Assembly: GCF_039536765.1 (NCBI RefSeq)
Contig: NZ_BAAAZF010000001.1
Coordinates: 248,001-312,000 of the forward strand
Source: Parerythrobacter jejuensis
GTDB lineage: Bacteria; Pseudomonadota; Alphaproteobacteria; Sphingomonadales; Sphingomonadaceae
Reading direction: 5' to 3'
Length of the DNA: 64,000 nucleotides
The first letter of the stretch is position 1. Each line of letters opens with the position of its first letter. Under the pieces are notes generated by a model. That model was not told where the DNA came from and made no database searches. It saw only the letters and a list, made by a program, of their open reading frames with translations. Made by a program: the position numbers and the translations under genes. Positions 1-9,689 of the stretch are shown one piece after another.

Positions 1-5
1 GTTTG

Positions 6-866
6 ATGGTGATACGGTTTCTGGCAACCCTGCTGGCTTTTACGCTGCCAACCTCGCTCATGGCGCAGGGGACGGACACGCCCGATCCGGTCGAGGTCAT
101 GATCCTGGGCAGTTACCACTTCGCCAATCCAGGCCGCGATGCGGTTAATATGGAGGTCGACGACGTTCTCAGTCCGCGCCGCCAGAAGGAAATCGCGACC
201 CTCTCCAATACTCTCGCTCAATGGGCGCCGACACGGGTGGTCGTGGAGGCGAGGGCATCCGGCCCGGACTTCGAACTTGCCGACTATGCTGACACAGACA
301 CGTTGCTGAGCACGTCTCGCAACGAGAGTGTGCAGATCGGGTACCGGCTGGCCCGGGCGATGGGACACCGGGCTGTGTTCGGATTTGATGAGCAACCCGA
401 GGGCGATGAGCCTGATTACTTCCCTTTGCAGTCGGTCCAGCAATTCGCCCGGGCAAATGGACAGGAGGCTATCCTGACCAGCCTGTTCGCTGATCTGCAG
501 GAGCAAATTTCCGCAGAGCAGGCGCGCTTGCCAGACCAGACAATCGCAGGATCACTCATCTTTCACAATCGTCCCGATCTGGTCGAGGCGCAGCATCACA
601 AGCTCTATTACAGCTTGCTGTCGATCGGCGATGGCGATGCCCAACCCGGCGCTGAGCTCAATGCCTATTGGTATATGCGCAATGCCAAGATGTTCGCCAA
701 GCTGAACAAGGTCGCACAGCCAGGGGACCGGGTCTTGGTAATTGTGGGTAGCGGCCATTCGGCCTGGCTACGCCACTTTGCCGAACGCATGCCAGGCTAT
801 CGCCTGGTGGAGGTAATGCCCTACCTGATCGGTGCTAATGCTGCTTCTCGCGTGGATGGCGAATAA
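6..866 (+). CDS. Secreted DUF5694-family protein
   Basis: The product is 286 residues. An N-terminal hydrophobic stretch ending in SLMAQG looks like a Sec signal peptide, so it is probably periplasmic. The core starts with VMILGSYHFANPG and continues with VDDVLSPRRQKEI and VVVEAR, the pattern I know from DUF5694 proteins, which have a distant TraB/ChaN-like flavour. The C-terminal VIVGSGHSAWLRHF also fits. No catalytic role is established for the family. The ATG at 6 is used; a TTG at 3 and anything upstream cannot be judged because the window begins here. A good terminator follows directly. The family call is from recalled sequence pattern, and the function is unknown. Confidence 0.75.
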   Translation: MVIRFLATLLAFTLPTSLMAQGTDTPDPVEVMILGSYHFANPGRDAVNMEVDDVLSPRRQKEIATLSNTLAQWAPTRVVVEARASGPDFELADYADTDTLLSTSRNESVQIGYRLARAMGHRAVFGFDEQPEGDEPDYFPLQSVQQFARANGQEAILTSLFADLQEQISAEQARLPDQTIAGSLIFHNRPDLVEAQHHKLYYSLLSIGDGDAQPGAELNAYWYMRNAKMFAKLNKVAQPGDRVLVIVGSGHSAWLRHFAERMPGYRLVEVMPYLIGANAASRVDGE

Positions 867-869
867 AAA

Positions 870-908
870 GACCGCCGCAGACGGGATCAGTCGCGGCGGT
901 CCTGTTTT
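870..908 (+). terminator. Rho-independent terminator after the DUF5694 gene
   Basis: A 9-bp perfect stem (GACCGCCGC at 870-878 with GCGGCGGTC at 893-901) is followed by CTGTTTT. It begins four bases after the stop codon of the upstream gene. The A-run before it makes it plausible in the reverse direction too. Confidence 0.8.
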
Positions 909-1106
909 GCGACCCTTTCGGGCCCGGTGCGTTAGAGGCGGCTTGCGTCTCACACCAAGGGGATGTGCCGGGCCGGTCAAAAGACGCTTCGGGAGGGACA
1001 GGAGGAAACAATCATCAACCGGCCCCGGGCACTGTTTTTAATTAGGCCGATTCGAATAGATGCAAAAGATGGACCTTGGTCCGTGGCTTGTGTTGCACCA
1101 AATGCA

Positions 1107-1781
1107 CTAGATTCCAGCTTCGACCGCAATCCTCACAAGATCAGCGCTTGTCCGCAGGCCAAGCTTTTCCATCACCAAGCCGCGGTGCATCTTGACCGTC
1201 TTTTCAGACAGGCCAAGCTCCGCCGCGACTTGCTTGTTGCGCAGGCCTGATGCGACCAATGTCGTCACCTGGAGTTGACGCGGAGACAGCGTTTTGAGCA
1301 TCTCGGCCGCTCTTTCCCGGCGGGCCATACCCATATTGGGTTGGTCATCGTCAACCTCGACCTGGCTGCCGAGGAAATAGAGCAATTCGTCTGTGTCATC
1401 GTAAATCGGCGCGACCAAGACGGCGTTGCGGAATGGCGATCCGTCTTTCTTGTAATTGAGGATCTCAACCAAGACCGGCTTATGTTCGCGCACGCCTTCA
1501 CGGATCTTTTCGGTCAGCCATGGTTCGGTTCCCGATCCGGACAGGAACCGGCAATTGCGACCGACGCATTCGCTTTCTTCATAGCCGGTCAGATCGGCAA
1601 ATGCCTTGTTGATGGCGACCAGCGGATTGTCGGGCAGTCGGGGATCGGACACGACCGAGGCGATCGGGCTCGCTTCAATCAGGTCAAGCACCCATTGATC
1701 GGGCTGCGGAATCGCAGCGGGATCAGTGACTTCCGTGTCATCCGATTGGCTCGGCGGAGGGCTGTTTGAGTCCGGTCCCAT
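1107..1781 (-). CDS. LOV-HTH blue-light photoreceptor transcription factor (EL222 orthologue)
   Basis: The 224-residue product has a LOV (PAS) domain at about 28-135 with the flavin-binding motif GRNCRFLSG. Cys77 is the residue expected to form the photo-adduct with FMN. It also has a LuxR-type helix-turn-helix at about 163-224 ([19 protein letters not shown], then [13 protein letters not shown]). Almost the whole sequence matches my memory of EL222 of Erythrobacter litoralis, in which blue light releases the HTH from the LOV core so that it dimerises and binds DNA. The ATG at 1781 is chosen because it gives EL222-like length and stays clear of the upstream gene; an in-frame ATG at 1790 and a longer frame to 1919 also exist. 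It lies 55 bases behind a c-di-GMP gene, so co-transcription is possible. Confidence 0.93.
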   Translation of the reverse strand: MGPDSNSPPPSQSDDTEVTDPAAIPQPDQWVLDLIEASPIASVVSDPRLPDNPLVAINKAFADLTGYEESECVGRNCRFLSGSGTEPWLTEKIREGVREHKPVLVEILNYKKDGSPFRNAVLVAPIYDDTDELLYFLGSQVEVDDDQPNMGMARRERAAEMLKTLSPRQLQVTTLVASGLRNKQVAAELGLSEKTVKMHRGLVMEKLGLRTSADLVRIAVEAGI

Positions 1782-1836
1782 ACACTGCATATCGCTCGTG
1801 TCCGGTGCAATTGCAATGGCTTGGGGCAGTTCTTCC

Positions 1837-4053
1837 CTATCCGTTGCCGACCTGGACTTCGAGGAATTGCGGCTTGGATGTGGATGCGCCATGCATTTGT
1901 TGCAGCGGATAGCTGCCATTGGGAAGAGACGTCAGTGGCATGCCTGCGGCCGCAAGCGCATAGGGCGATACCCGGTGGCGGGTCACGAGCCCACCCGCAC
2001 CATCACTGACCAGCGGCGTTTCAAATTCCACTGCGATAATGGCATCGGTCGAGCGACGCACTTCGCAAACGACCAGCTGGCCTGCGCCCAAATCGAGCAC
2101 GAGCGGGGTACCGGTGGGAACACCGGCGAGGCCTTCGATGCGAGAGCCCTTGGTCGACAAGTCGCGCATGACAGCGTTGTAGCGGTGATCTTCGTGGATC
2201 ACCCCGATCCGGCGGAACACCGAGCGACGTTCCTGACGGTGGCGATCGGGGCCTTCGGGCTCGATCTTGAAGGATCCGGAATCGATCTGCTTCAGCACTT
2301 TTTCCTGCGGCATGGCCTTGGCATAGAGCCAGCCTTGCACCAGCGTTGCCCCTTTGGAGCGGACCACCTCGAGCTGGTCAAATGCTTCTACGCCTTCGAC
2401 GGTTGTCTCCATGCTCAATGCATTGGAAAGACCGACAATAGCCGCAATGATCTTGGCGCTGTTTTGTTCTTCTTCGGTACAGGAATCGACGAAGCTGCGA
2501 TCGACCTTGATCTTGTCGAACGGGGCAGATCGCAGATAGCTGAGTGACGAATAACCGGTGCCGAAATCGTCGAGTGCCAGGCGAATACCCAGGCCCTTGA
2601 GGGTCTTGAAAGTCTCCTCGGTGGCGTCAGTGTCGCCCAGAAACACACTTTCGGTCAGCTCGAGTTCGAGGCGGTCTGCCGAGAGCCCGGTGTGCGCCAA
2701 TGCATTGGCGACGATTTCCGGAAGCCCCTTATTCGCAAACTGGACCGCCGAGACATTGACCGCGACCCTGACCGTCGAAGGCCATTCCTTGGCGTCGTTA
2801 CATGCCTGGCGCAGGGCCCATTCGCCCATCTGATTGATAAGATCGGAATCTTCGGCAACCGGAATGAAAACATCGGGGCTGACAAAGCCGCGTTCCTCAT
2901 GCTGCCAGCGCATCAGGGCTTCCATGCACACAACGGTGTTGTCGGTAATCGAAACCACAGGTTGGTAGTGGAGCTCAAGCTCGCCAGCGGCGAGGGCGAG
3001 CCGCAAGTCGTCAAGCAGGGCCTGGCGCTCTTCCTCTTCATCCTTGAGGTCGGAATTGTAGAAGCGATATTGTCCGCGGCCGCCATTTTTGGCAGCGTAC
3101 AATGCGAGATCCGATGCCTTGACCAGCTCCTCGCGTTCGACCCCGTCATAGGGCGCGACTGCGATACCGACCGAGGTACCGATTACCGCCCGCTTGTCGT
3201 CTTCAACGGGGTAGGGTTGCGAGACGATCTTGATGATCTTCTCGGCAATCTCGCCCAACGTCCCGCGATCGTCGATGTCGGGAATGATGATCTGGAATTC
3301 GTCGCCGCCCAGGCGCCCGACTTCACCGCGGTCTCCGATAATCGATCTGAGCCGCTCGGCAGCCTGCACCAGAACGGCGTCGCCTGCCGGGTGCCCCATC
3401 GTGTCATTGACCTGCTTGAACTTGTCCAAATCCAGCATCAGCAGTGCACAGGCGCGTTTGGCGGTTTTGTAAGCAGCGAGAACATTCTCAAGCCGCTTGT
3501 TCATATAGTGGCGATTGGCGAGGCCGGTAAGCGAGTCATATTCGGCCAGTTTGGTGTCGATCAGTTTACGCTCATACTCGACGGTGATGTCTTTGGCGTT
3601 GCCGCGATAGCCCTGGAAATTTCCGGCATCATCGAATTTGGGATGCGCGGTGATCGACCACCAGGTCTGCTTCACTTCGTGGCGCGATTTTTCGAGTGCG
3701 AACCGGACGACCAGATCACTCAGCTTGTTATGCGCCTTGAGCTGGAAATTGAGCGGACGTGATGTGCCGCCATCCGGATTATCGGGGTCGGTTTCAAACA
3801 GTTCGACAATCTTCTGGCCCAGAACATCGCCAGATTGCCTGTCCAACTTCTCGAGCGCGCCGTCAGTGAGATAGATCAGCCGGCCTTCGGCATCGCTCGC
3901 CCAGATCCAGCCAATTCCTGCTTGTTCGATATCCTCAAGGACTTCGAGCCGGCGGGCTGTGTCCTTGCGGGTGATGACATCGCCTTGATTCTTGGCGGTG
4001 CCACTTTCGCCATTTCGGGGCGATTTGCCCTGGAACAGGCTACGAACAGACAT
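1837..4053 (-). CDS. PAS-GGDEF-EAL-PilZ cyclic-di-GMP signalling protein
   Basis: This is a 738-residue cytoplasmic protein with no obvious membrane segment. Domains in order: PAS at about 40-160; GGDEF at about 170-335 with an intact GGDEF signature at 249-253; EAL at about 345-595 with EAL at 378-380, DDFGTGYSS from 495 and EGVE at 553-556; and a PilZ-like tail at about 605-685 with an RR-rich start and DLSTKG at 631-636. Both the cyclase and phosphodiesterase active sites look complete, so it could be bifunctional. The RxxD inhibitory site expected just before GGDEF is absent (positions 240 and 243 are Gly). A PilZ module suggests that it senses its own product. It lies directly upstream of the LOV-HTH gene. 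Confidence 0.92.
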   Translation of the reverse strand: MSVRSLFQGKSPRNGESGTAKNQGDVITRKDTARRLEVLEDIEQAGIGWIWASDAEGRLIYLTDGALEKLDRQSGDVLGQKIVELFETDPDNPDGGTSRPLNFQLKAHNKLSDLVVRFALEKSRHEVKQTWWSITAHPKFDDAGNFQGYRGNAKDITVEYERKLIDTKLAEYDSLTGLANRHYMNKRLENVLAAYKTAKRACALLMLDLDKFKQVNDTMGHPAGDAVLVQAAERLRSIIGDRGEVGRLGGDEFQIIIPDIDDRGTLGEIAEKIIKIVSQPYPVEDDKRAVIGTSVGIAVAPYDGVEREELVKASDLALYAAKNGGRGQYRFYNSDLKDEEEERQALLDDLRLALAAGELELHYQPVVSITDNTVVCMEALMRWQHEERGFVSPDVFIPVAEDSDLINQMGEWALRQACNDAKEWPSTVRVAVNVSAVQFANKGLPEIVANALAHTGLSADRLELELTESVFLGDTDATEETFKTLKGLGIRLALDDFGTGYSSLSYLRSAPFDKIKVDRSFVDSCTEEEQNSAKIIAAIVGLSNALSMETTVEGVEAFDQLEVVRSKGATLVQGWLYAKAMPQEKVLKQIDSGSFKIEPEGPDRHRQERRSVFRRIGVIHEDHRYNAVMRDLSTKGSRIEGLAGVPTGTPLVLDLGAGQLVVCEVRRSTDAIIAVEFETPLVSDGAGGLVTRHRVSPYALAAAGMPLTSLPNGSYPLQQMHGASTSKPQFLEVQVGNG

Positions 4054-4161
4054 ATTGGAGGCGCTTCTCTCTTATACCGGGCGATGACGTGCAGGGCCTG
4101 CGTAGGCCATGAATGGTTACCATCCGGATAAGGAATCAGTTTCTGCGCCAGTGAAACGTCG

Positions 4162-5031
4162 TCAATTGGCCCGGAAAAACGGCTTGTCGCCGGCAATCGT
4201 CACACGTTCCATCACACGGCGCGCCGGGAAATAGTCGCTCACTGCGAGATGTTGGCACACGCGGTTGTCCCAAAAAGCGATCGAACCGGCCTGCCATCGG
4301 AAACGACACTGGATTTCCACGTCCTTCGCGGTCGCGAATAAGTGATCGAGCAGCCAACGGCTTTCGGCTGCCGAGAGCCCCTCGATATGGCTGGTGAAAG
4401 CCGTATTGACGTAGATCACACGCTCACCGGTCTCGGGGTGGGTGCGGATGACCGGGTGCCGCATTGGCGGGTATTTCTCGTGCAGATCCTCTGGCGCCTT
4501 GTTCAAACGCTTGGCGAAGACCCGGGAAATGTCATGCACCGCGATCAGACCTTCGCAGAATTGCTGCATTTTGGGGCTCAGGCGCTCGTAGGCGAGGTGC
4601 ATGTTCGCAAACAGCGTATCGCCGCCGACTTCGGGGACTTCACGCGCGAGCAGGATCGAACCGAGCGAGGGCTCTTCACGCCAGGTCACGTCCGAATGCC
4701 AGTTGTTTTCCTGGCCCCGGCTGTTCGGCCCGTGCGCGATCCTTAGAACTTGGGGATTGGGTTGATCCCTCGGCGTCGCAGGATGAACCTCCAGATCGCC
4801 GAAATGGCGCGCGAAGGCGATATGCCGTTCCTGTGTGAGTTCCTGATCACGGAAGAAGATCACACCATATTTCAGCAGCGCCGCACGGATCGCCGCAATG
4901 CTGTCGGCGACATTGGCCTGGCCCAGGTCGATACCATGTATCTCGGCCCCGATGGCCGGCGTCAAAGGCCGGATGTCGAGCGATCCCGTATCCAGCGTTT
5001 CACGATCAAACTTGTCGGCTGTGGTGGCCAT
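4162..5031 (-). CDS. TauD/TfdA-family Fe(II)/2-oxoglutarate dioxygenase
   Basis: The 289-residue length is normal for the family. The iron ligands are visible as His112 and Asp114 (NNWHSDVTW) and His261 (RVCQHLAVSDY), and the 2-oxoglutarate-binding Arg follows in PARRVMERV. The N-terminal PLTPAIGAEIHGIDL and GVIFFRDQ segments are typical of TauD/TfdA hydroxylases, which oxidise taurine, alkyl sulfates, 2,4-D or related acids. The substrate cannot be read from the sequence, and no sulfonate transporter lies nearby. It starts 42 bases after the nitroreductase stop and is probably the last gene of the minus-strand run that begins near hemA. Confidence 0.88.
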   Translation of the reverse strand: MATTADKFDRETLDTGSLDIRPLTPAIGAEIHGIDLGQANVADSIAAIRAALLKYGVIFFRDQELTQERHIAFARHFGDLEVHPATPRDQPNPQVLRIAHGPNSRGQENNWHSDVTWREEPSLGSILLAREVPEVGGDTLFANMHLAYERLSPKMQQFCEGLIAVHDISRVFAKRLNKAPEDLHEKYPPMRHPVIRTHPETGERVIYVNTAFTSHIEGLSAAESRWLLDHLFATAKDVEIQCRFRWQAGSIAFWDNRVCQHLAVSDYFPARRVMERVTIAGDKPFFRAN

Positions 5032-5073
5032 GTCGAACTCTCCCTTGGGGGCAGAGTGCCGCGAGATGCCAGT

Positions 5074-5763
5074 TCAGTCAAACCCTACGAAACGCGCTGC
5101 CTCCGAAACCTCGCGGCGAGTGATCTTGACCGGATTGGCGGGAAAATCCGGATCAGGCCAGCCCAGCGCGACAGCCTTCATGATGACCTGATCGTCAGGA
5201 ATGCCGGCATGTTCGCGCACTACCGGAGACTGCATGATCCCTTGCGAATTGATCACGCAACCGAGCCCGCGCGACCAAGCCGCGTTCACCAGCGCAGTGG
5301 TGGCAGCGCCACAGTCAAATACGGTGTCGTCTGCGTCGGAAAGCTCTTTGTCATAGGTAACGATTACGCAAACCGGCGCATCGAATTGACGGAAGCCGCG
5401 CAGCACCCAGTCCTGCCGCTTTTCCTTGTCGTCGCGCTCGATCCCCATCGCCTCGAACAGTTGGACTGCGCAGCCCACCTGACGGTCACGGTGGATGCCC
5501 TGGAAAGGATGCCCTTTGCGGAATTCCCGACTGTCCGGTTCACCTGCAAGAATGCGCTCGGTATTGCCCTTGCGAATTCGGTCGAGCGGTTCACCGGTGA
5601 TGACATGAAAATGATAGGGCTGCGTGTTCATCGAAGACGGCGAACGCATCGCCATCGCCAACACCTCTTCGATCAATTCTTGCGGGACTGGCTTGTCCAG
5701 ATAGCCGCGTATCGAACGCCGCCCGAGCACGACCTCGTCATAGGTCATGGTTGTTTCGGTCAT
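5074..5763 (-). CDS. Nitroreductase-family flavoprotein
   Basis: The product is 229 residues if the ATG at 5763 is used; an AGGGA element lies about a dozen bases upstream, and the longer frame to 5844 runs into the preceding gene. Family signatures are the N-terminal RRSIRGYLDKPVP, AMRSPSSMNTQPYHFHVI in the FMN-binding region, and ALGWPDPDFPAN near the end. Such enzymes are FMN-dependent NAD(P)H oxidoreductases acting on nitroaromatics, quinones or similar compounds; the physiological substrate is not evident. It lies 17 bases after the EEP-family gene, so the two are probably co-transcribed. Confidence 0.88.
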   Translation of the reverse strand: MTETTMTYDEVVLGRRSIRGYLDKPVPQELIEEVLAMAMRSPSSMNTQPYHFHVITGEPLDRIRKGNTERILAGEPDSREFRKGHPFQGIHRDRQVGCAVQLFEAMGIERDDKEKRQDWVLRGFRQFDAPVCVIVTYDKELSDADDTVFDCGAATTALVNAAWSRGLGCVINSQGIMQSPVVREHAGIPDDQVIMKAVALGWPDPDFPANPVKITRREVSEAARFVGFD

Positions 5764-5780
5764 GTTATGGAGATTCCCTG

Positions 5781-6932
5781 CTATTCCTCGTTGATGACAG
5801 CCTGCAGATAATCCTCCGAATAGTCGATGGAAATCTCGCTCCACAGCAATTTGTGGTCCGACATTTGATGGCGACGGTAATAGCGTTTGAAATATCCCTC
5901 GGCTTTGGCGCCCTTGCGCCCCTTCTCCAGCAGCTTGGGCACCTTGACTGTCTCGACATAATGGGCCGCGTCTACATCGCGGTAAACATGTTGCAGCATG
6001 TCGAAAACGCCGGATTGCACCACCTCAAAGTCCGGGTGCGCAGCACGATAGGCGATCTGGTCGTAATGCTTGTTGTTGCCCAGATTGGATTTGAGCGGTT
6101 TGGTCGCGACAGTGAAGCCTTCGCCCTCCAGGGCTTCCATCGTTTCATGTTCTGGCGAAACGATGTTGAAATCGCCGAGCAGAATGTAATTTGACGCCCA
6201 GCCGCCCTCTTCGGGAGCTGCCCAATTGGCTTCTCTTGCGGAATCGATCATGGCATCGCGTTCGCGCTTCTGCCGCTCAGCCAGAAATTCCGCGATTTTT
6301 CGAATCTCGTCCCGGCGTTGGCGCATCTTGGCCGAAGAGTTGCTGCTGTCGCCGTAAAAGATGTGGACCGTGCAAAGCTTGAATTTGAGCCAGCCTGCCC
6401 TGAACGCGACGGTGAAAGGCGTGCGCGCAAACTGTACATGGCGGGACGTGCCATCGGCATCCGGAGCTGCGATTTCCTGGCCTTCGGGCAACACGATCTC
6501 GCCGACTTCCTTGCGAAAACTGACTTTGGATTTGCGGTAAAGGAATGCGAGCCGTTCATCATTGCCAGCATCCTTGCGATCACCGTGCCCGCCGGACGTG
6601 TCAGTAACGAGATAGTCCCAGTCATTGCCGAGATAATTGTCTACCAGGTCTTCCAGCTTGCGCAGATCCCGGTTGATTTCCTGAAGTGCGACCAGATCGA
6701 AATGATCGATGATCTCGGCGATATAGAACATGGACTCGACGGTGCGGTCATAGCCGCCGCCACTCCCGAAATGCATCAGGTTCCACGTTGCAAGGCGAAG
6801 GGAGTTTTCGTCGGTCGAGCCGTGGATCTCGTCTCCGAGGGCTTGCTTCAAACCCAGCAGACGCTCGGCCACAAATCTGCGATGGTCCGCGCTGGCTTTC
6901 AGTTTCCAACGGACCCCGTGTATCAATGTCAT
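5781..6932 (-). CDS. Endonuclease/exonuclease/phosphatase (EEP) superfamily protein
   Basis: This 383-residue protein has the EEP metal-dependent hydrolase motifs: LATWNLMHFG near residue 46, ALQEI, ILLGDFNIVSPEHE and the C-terminal SDHKLLWSEI. The fold covers nucleases, sphingomyelinases and inositol phosphatases. No signal peptide is visible, so a cytoplasmic nuclease or phosphatase is most likely, but the substrate is open. A strong AGGAGG ribosome-binding site precedes the ATG at 6932. It lies 57 bases downstream of hemA and just upstream of the nitroreductase. Confidence 0.85.
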   Translation of the reverse strand: MTLIHGVRWKLKASADHRRFVAERLLGLKQALGDEIHGSTDENSLRLATWNLMHFGSGGGYDRTVESMFYIAEIIDHFDLVALQEINRDLRKLEDLVDNYLGNDWDYLVTDTSGGHGDRKDAGNDERLAFLYRKSKVSFRKEVGEIVLPEGQEIAAPDADGTSRHVQFARTPFTVAFRAGWLKFKLCTVHIFYGDSSNSSAKMRQRRDEIRKIAEFLAERQKRERDAMIDSAREANWAAPEEGGWASNYILLGDFNIVSPEHETMEALEGEGFTVATKPLKSNLGNNKHYDQIAYRAAHPDFEVVQSGVFDMLQHVYRDVDAAHYVETVKVPKLLEKGRKGAKAEGYFKRYYRRHQMSDHKLLWSEISIDYSEDYLQAVINEE

Positions 6933-6989
6933 TGTATCGCCTCCTCTTCCTTTTCGATCGGAAGCGACCCGGCGATCAATTCGGCGGTC

Positions 6990-8210
6990 TTATGCCGCCC
7001 GTTGTAATTCCAGTTCCATCCGGTCCCAGATTTCGACCAGTGCCTCTGTCAGCTCGGCCATCATGGCTTCACTGTGGGCAGGGCCGGGCGTGAAGCGTAG
7101 CCGCTCTGTGCCGCGCGGGACGGTGGGGAAATTGATTGGCTGCACGTAGACGCCGTATTCTGCGAGCAGGATATCGCTGATCTTCTTGGCGCGAACCGGA
7201 TCGCCGACCATGAGCGGCACGATGTGGGTTGTGCTGTCCATCACCGGCAGGCCTGCGTCGCGGAATTTCTGTTTCAGCATGGCTGCGTTGGCCTGCTGGG
7301 CATCACGCTCTTCGCTTGATGCCTTGAGATGCTTTACCGAGGCCAGAACGCCTGCAACCAGCGCGGGGCTGAGCGAAGTCGTGAAAATGAAGCCGGGTGC
7401 GTAAGAACGGATGCAATCGACGATTTTGGTATCGGCTGCGATATAACCGCCCATCACGCCGAACGCCTTGCCCATCGTACCTTCGATAATGTCGATCCGG
7501 TGGGCGGCTTCGTCCCGTTCGCTAATACCCCCGCCATGATCGCCATACATGCCAACCGCATGGACCTCGTCGATATAGGTGAGGGCGTTGTATCGCTCTG
7601 CCAGATCGCAGATTGCGTGGATCGGGGCGACATCGCCATCCATCGAATACACGCTTTCAAACGCGATGACCTTGGGCGTGTCCGGGTCTTCTGCGGCAAG
7701 CAGCTCTTCCAGATGCTCCAAGTCGTTATGCCGGAACACGCGTTTGGGGCAGCCGGAATTGCGGATGCCGGCGATCATGCTGGCGTGGTTAAGCTCGTCG
7801 GAGAAAATCACGCAGCCCGGAAGCAATTTGGCAAGCGTGGAAAGCGTCGCGTCGTTGGAGACATAGCCGCTGGTGAACAGCAGCGCGCTTTCTTTGCCGT
7901 GGAGATCGGCAAGCTCTTCTTCCAGCTCGACATGGTAGTGGGTGTTGCCACCGATATTGCGGGTGCCGCCAGAACCGGCGCCGACATCGTGTAGCGCCTC
8001 TTCCATCGCTTCGATAACTTTGGGGTGTTGGCCCATTGCGAGGTAATCGTTCGAGCACCAGACCGTGATCGGTTTGGGGCCGTTATGGCCGTGGAAACAC
8101 CGCGCATTGGGGTAAGCGCCCTTGTTGCGCAGGATGTCGATGAAGACCCTGTAGCGTCCTTCGGCATGGAGCCGGTCGATCGCTTGGTCGAAGATCTGGT
8201 CGTAATTCAT
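6990..8210 (-). CDS. hemA: 5-aminolevulinate synthase
   Basis: This PLP enzyme condenses glycine and succinyl-CoA to 5-aminolevulinate, the first step of tetrapyrrole synthesis by the C4 route used in alphaproteobacteria. The 406-residue length is standard. Visible motifs are [13 protein letters not shown], the glycine-rich [24 protein letters not shown] with the PLP-contacting Asp, and the Schiff-base lysine in [13 protein letters not shown]. The ending RFTPGPAH is also characteristic. Succinyl-CoA for this reaction can come from the methylmalonyl-CoA mutase encoded near 30 kb. The gene follows the 8298-8765 gene by 87 bases. Confidence 0.97.
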   Translation of the reverse strand: MNYDQIFDQAIDRLHAEGRYRVFIDILRNKGAYPNARCFHGHNGPKPITVWCSNDYLAMGQHPKVIEAMEEALHDVGAGSGGTRNIGGNTHYHVELEEELADLHGKESALLFTSGYVSNDATLSTLAKLLPGCVIFSDELNHASMIAGIRNSGCPKRVFRHNDLEHLEELLAAEDPDTPKVIAFESVYSMDGDVAPIHAICDLAERYNALTYIDEVHAVGMYGDHGGGISERDEAAHRIDIIEGTMGKAFGVMGGYIAADTKIVDCIRSYAPGFIFTTSLSPALVAGVLASVKHLKASSEERDAQQANAAMLKQKFRDAGLPVMDSTTHIVPLMVGDPVRAKKISDILLAEYGVYVQPINFPTVPRGTERLRFTPGPAHSEAMMAELTEALVEIWDRMELELQRAA

Positions 8211-8297
8211 GAGCTTGGTACGGCAGATAGTCAGGATATTCGCAGGATTCCACCACGATCTTTGCGAACGGTTCGCAACGAGATGTTTCGGGAGCGA

Positions 8298-8765
8298 TCA
8301 GGATCCGGAAAAGGGCGGCAATGCTCCGTCTTTGTCCGGACGCCAGAACTCGGGCCGGACAGAATCGATGAAATCCGCGATTTCGGCCCGGACCCGGAAC
8401 CAAAGGGCCCGCTCTTCGGTCGCGGAAGTCGGGATTGTCTCGAACAGCACTTCCAGTACAGCATCGATCATGCCGAGATACCATTGCGGGCCGACCAGCA
8501 ACGTATCGTGGTGGTGGACGATCGTTGTGCCCTGTTCGATCATCGCGACAGGACGATCCTGCGCCCAGGTCAACAGGTTGAAAGCCGTGGTGGTGACCAT
8601 CCGCCCTTCAAGCTCCGCTACATCGCCAAGGCCATGAACCCGAAACGATTCGCGCGCATCGGGGAAACGGCGATAGTAGATTTCGAGGACGTCCTTGGTG
8701 ATGTCGCCGCGCAATTCCGCCAGCCGCTCCATGCTCGTTTCGGCGATGGCGGGGCGGTTGCTCAT
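8298..8765 (-). CDS. Hypothetical protein, possibly globin-like
   Basis: This 155-residue protein belongs to no family I can name with certainty. The region YYRRFPDARESF resembles the B-helix start of bacterial globins. The later HHHDTLLVGPQWYLGMIDAV resembles the proximal-histidine F helix followed by the v.p..Y..v...L pattern of the G helix. The ending EERALWFRVRAEIADFI would fit an H helix. If so it would be a heme-binding globin encoded next to hemA, but this is inference from pattern only. Its ATG abuts the murI stop codon (TAGATG), so the two are translationally linked. Confidence 0.6.
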   Translation of the reverse strand: MSNRPAIAETSMERLAELRGDITKDVLEIYYRRFPDARESFRVHGLGDVAELEGRMVTTTAFNLLTWAQDRPVAMIEQGTTIVHHHDTLLVGPQWYLGMIDAVLEVLFETIPTSATEERALWFRVRAEIADFIDSVRPEFWRPDKDGALPPFSGS

Positions 8766-9572
8766 CTAGAATTGCTCTATCGTCTCGAAGCCGAAACGGG
8801 CGAAGAGCGGCGCAAGACCATGCAAGCGCGCAACCTCTCCGGTGGTGACAGCGCGGTGATGGGGTGGCGGGGCAAACTGCTGCCCGTGCACGACGGTGGC
8901 CATCCGCCGTGCGATACCCGCGGCACCGTGCACGAACTGGACTTCAGGCCCGAAGACTTCTGCCAGCTCTGCTTCGAGAAGCGGGAAGTGGGTGCAGGCT
9001 AGAACGACAGTATCGATATCGCTAGCGCCATCGGCTTCCAGCAACCCTGAAACTTCGCTGCGAATGGCCATTGGATCGACCGCATCGCCGCGCAGTTTCG
9101 CCTCGGCCAGGTCGACCAGCCCGGGGGCAGCATGCCGGACGAGCCGCTTGTCAGCTGCGAAATCTGCTTCCAGTCGATCGACATAGGGTTGGCGGATGGT
9201 GGCCGCTGTGCCCAGCAATCCGATGGTGCCGGTTCGGGTTATCGCAGCGGCAGGTTTTATGGCCGGCACAGTGCCGACAATCGGCACCTCCAGCACGTCG
9301 CGCACCATTTCGAGCGCGATTGTGCTGGCGGTGTTGCAGGCGATGCAAATCGCGCGCGGCTTGTAACGCTCGCTCATCCGTCCAAGCAAGCCACAGACCC
9401 GCGCGGCCACCTCTGCCTCCGATTTGGTGCCATAGGGCAGACCGGCATAGTCGGCGGCGTAGATGAGCGACGCAGTGGGCAGAATCTGGCGGATTTCGCC
9501 AAGAACAGTCAGGCCACCAAGCCCTGAATCAAGGATCAGGATCGGGGCAGTCGGATCGACAGATTGGGCCAT
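8766..9572 (-). CDS. murI: Glutamate racemase
   Basis: This cofactor-independent racemase makes D-glutamate for peptidoglycan. The product is 268 residues from the ATG at 9572, which has GGGGGAACT upstream. The N-terminal ILILDSGLGGLTVL carries the Asp/Ser motif. The two catalytic cysteines are in CIACNTAST and VLACTHFPLL. The 20-residue extension of the frame up to 9632 has no family support. The gene is followed without a gap by the unknown 155-residue protein. Confidence 0.95.
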   Translation of the reverse strand: MAQSVDPTAPILILDSGLGGLTVLGEIRQILPTASLIYAADYAGLPYGTKSEAEVAARVCGLLGRMSERYKPRAICIACNTASTIALEMVRDVLEVPIVGTVPAIKPAAAITRTGTIGLLGTAATIRQPYVDRLEADFAADKRLVRHAAPGLVDLAEAKLRGDAVDPMAIRSEVSGLLEADGASDIDTVVLACTHFPLLEAELAEVFGPEVQFVHGAAGIARRMATVVHGQQFAPPPHHRAVTTGEVARLHGLAPLFARFGFETIEQF

Positions 9573-9689
9573 GACAGAATGAGTTCCCCCGGTTCGGAGA
9601 TGTCTCCTTATTTTTCCGTGGCCCGAATGCAAGTTATGTGCCTAAGATACTACTGCTGATATGGCTGCAAAAAGGGGGGCAATACGCTG

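Noticed and set aside
2692-3762. 356-residue plus-strand open frame
   Set aside because: It is antisense to the GGDEF/EAL domains, which are certain. No independent support.
8766-9632. Longer murI start at 9632
   Set aside because: The added 20 residues have no murI similarity. The ATG at 9572 has a G-rich ribosome-binding site and the standard N-terminus.
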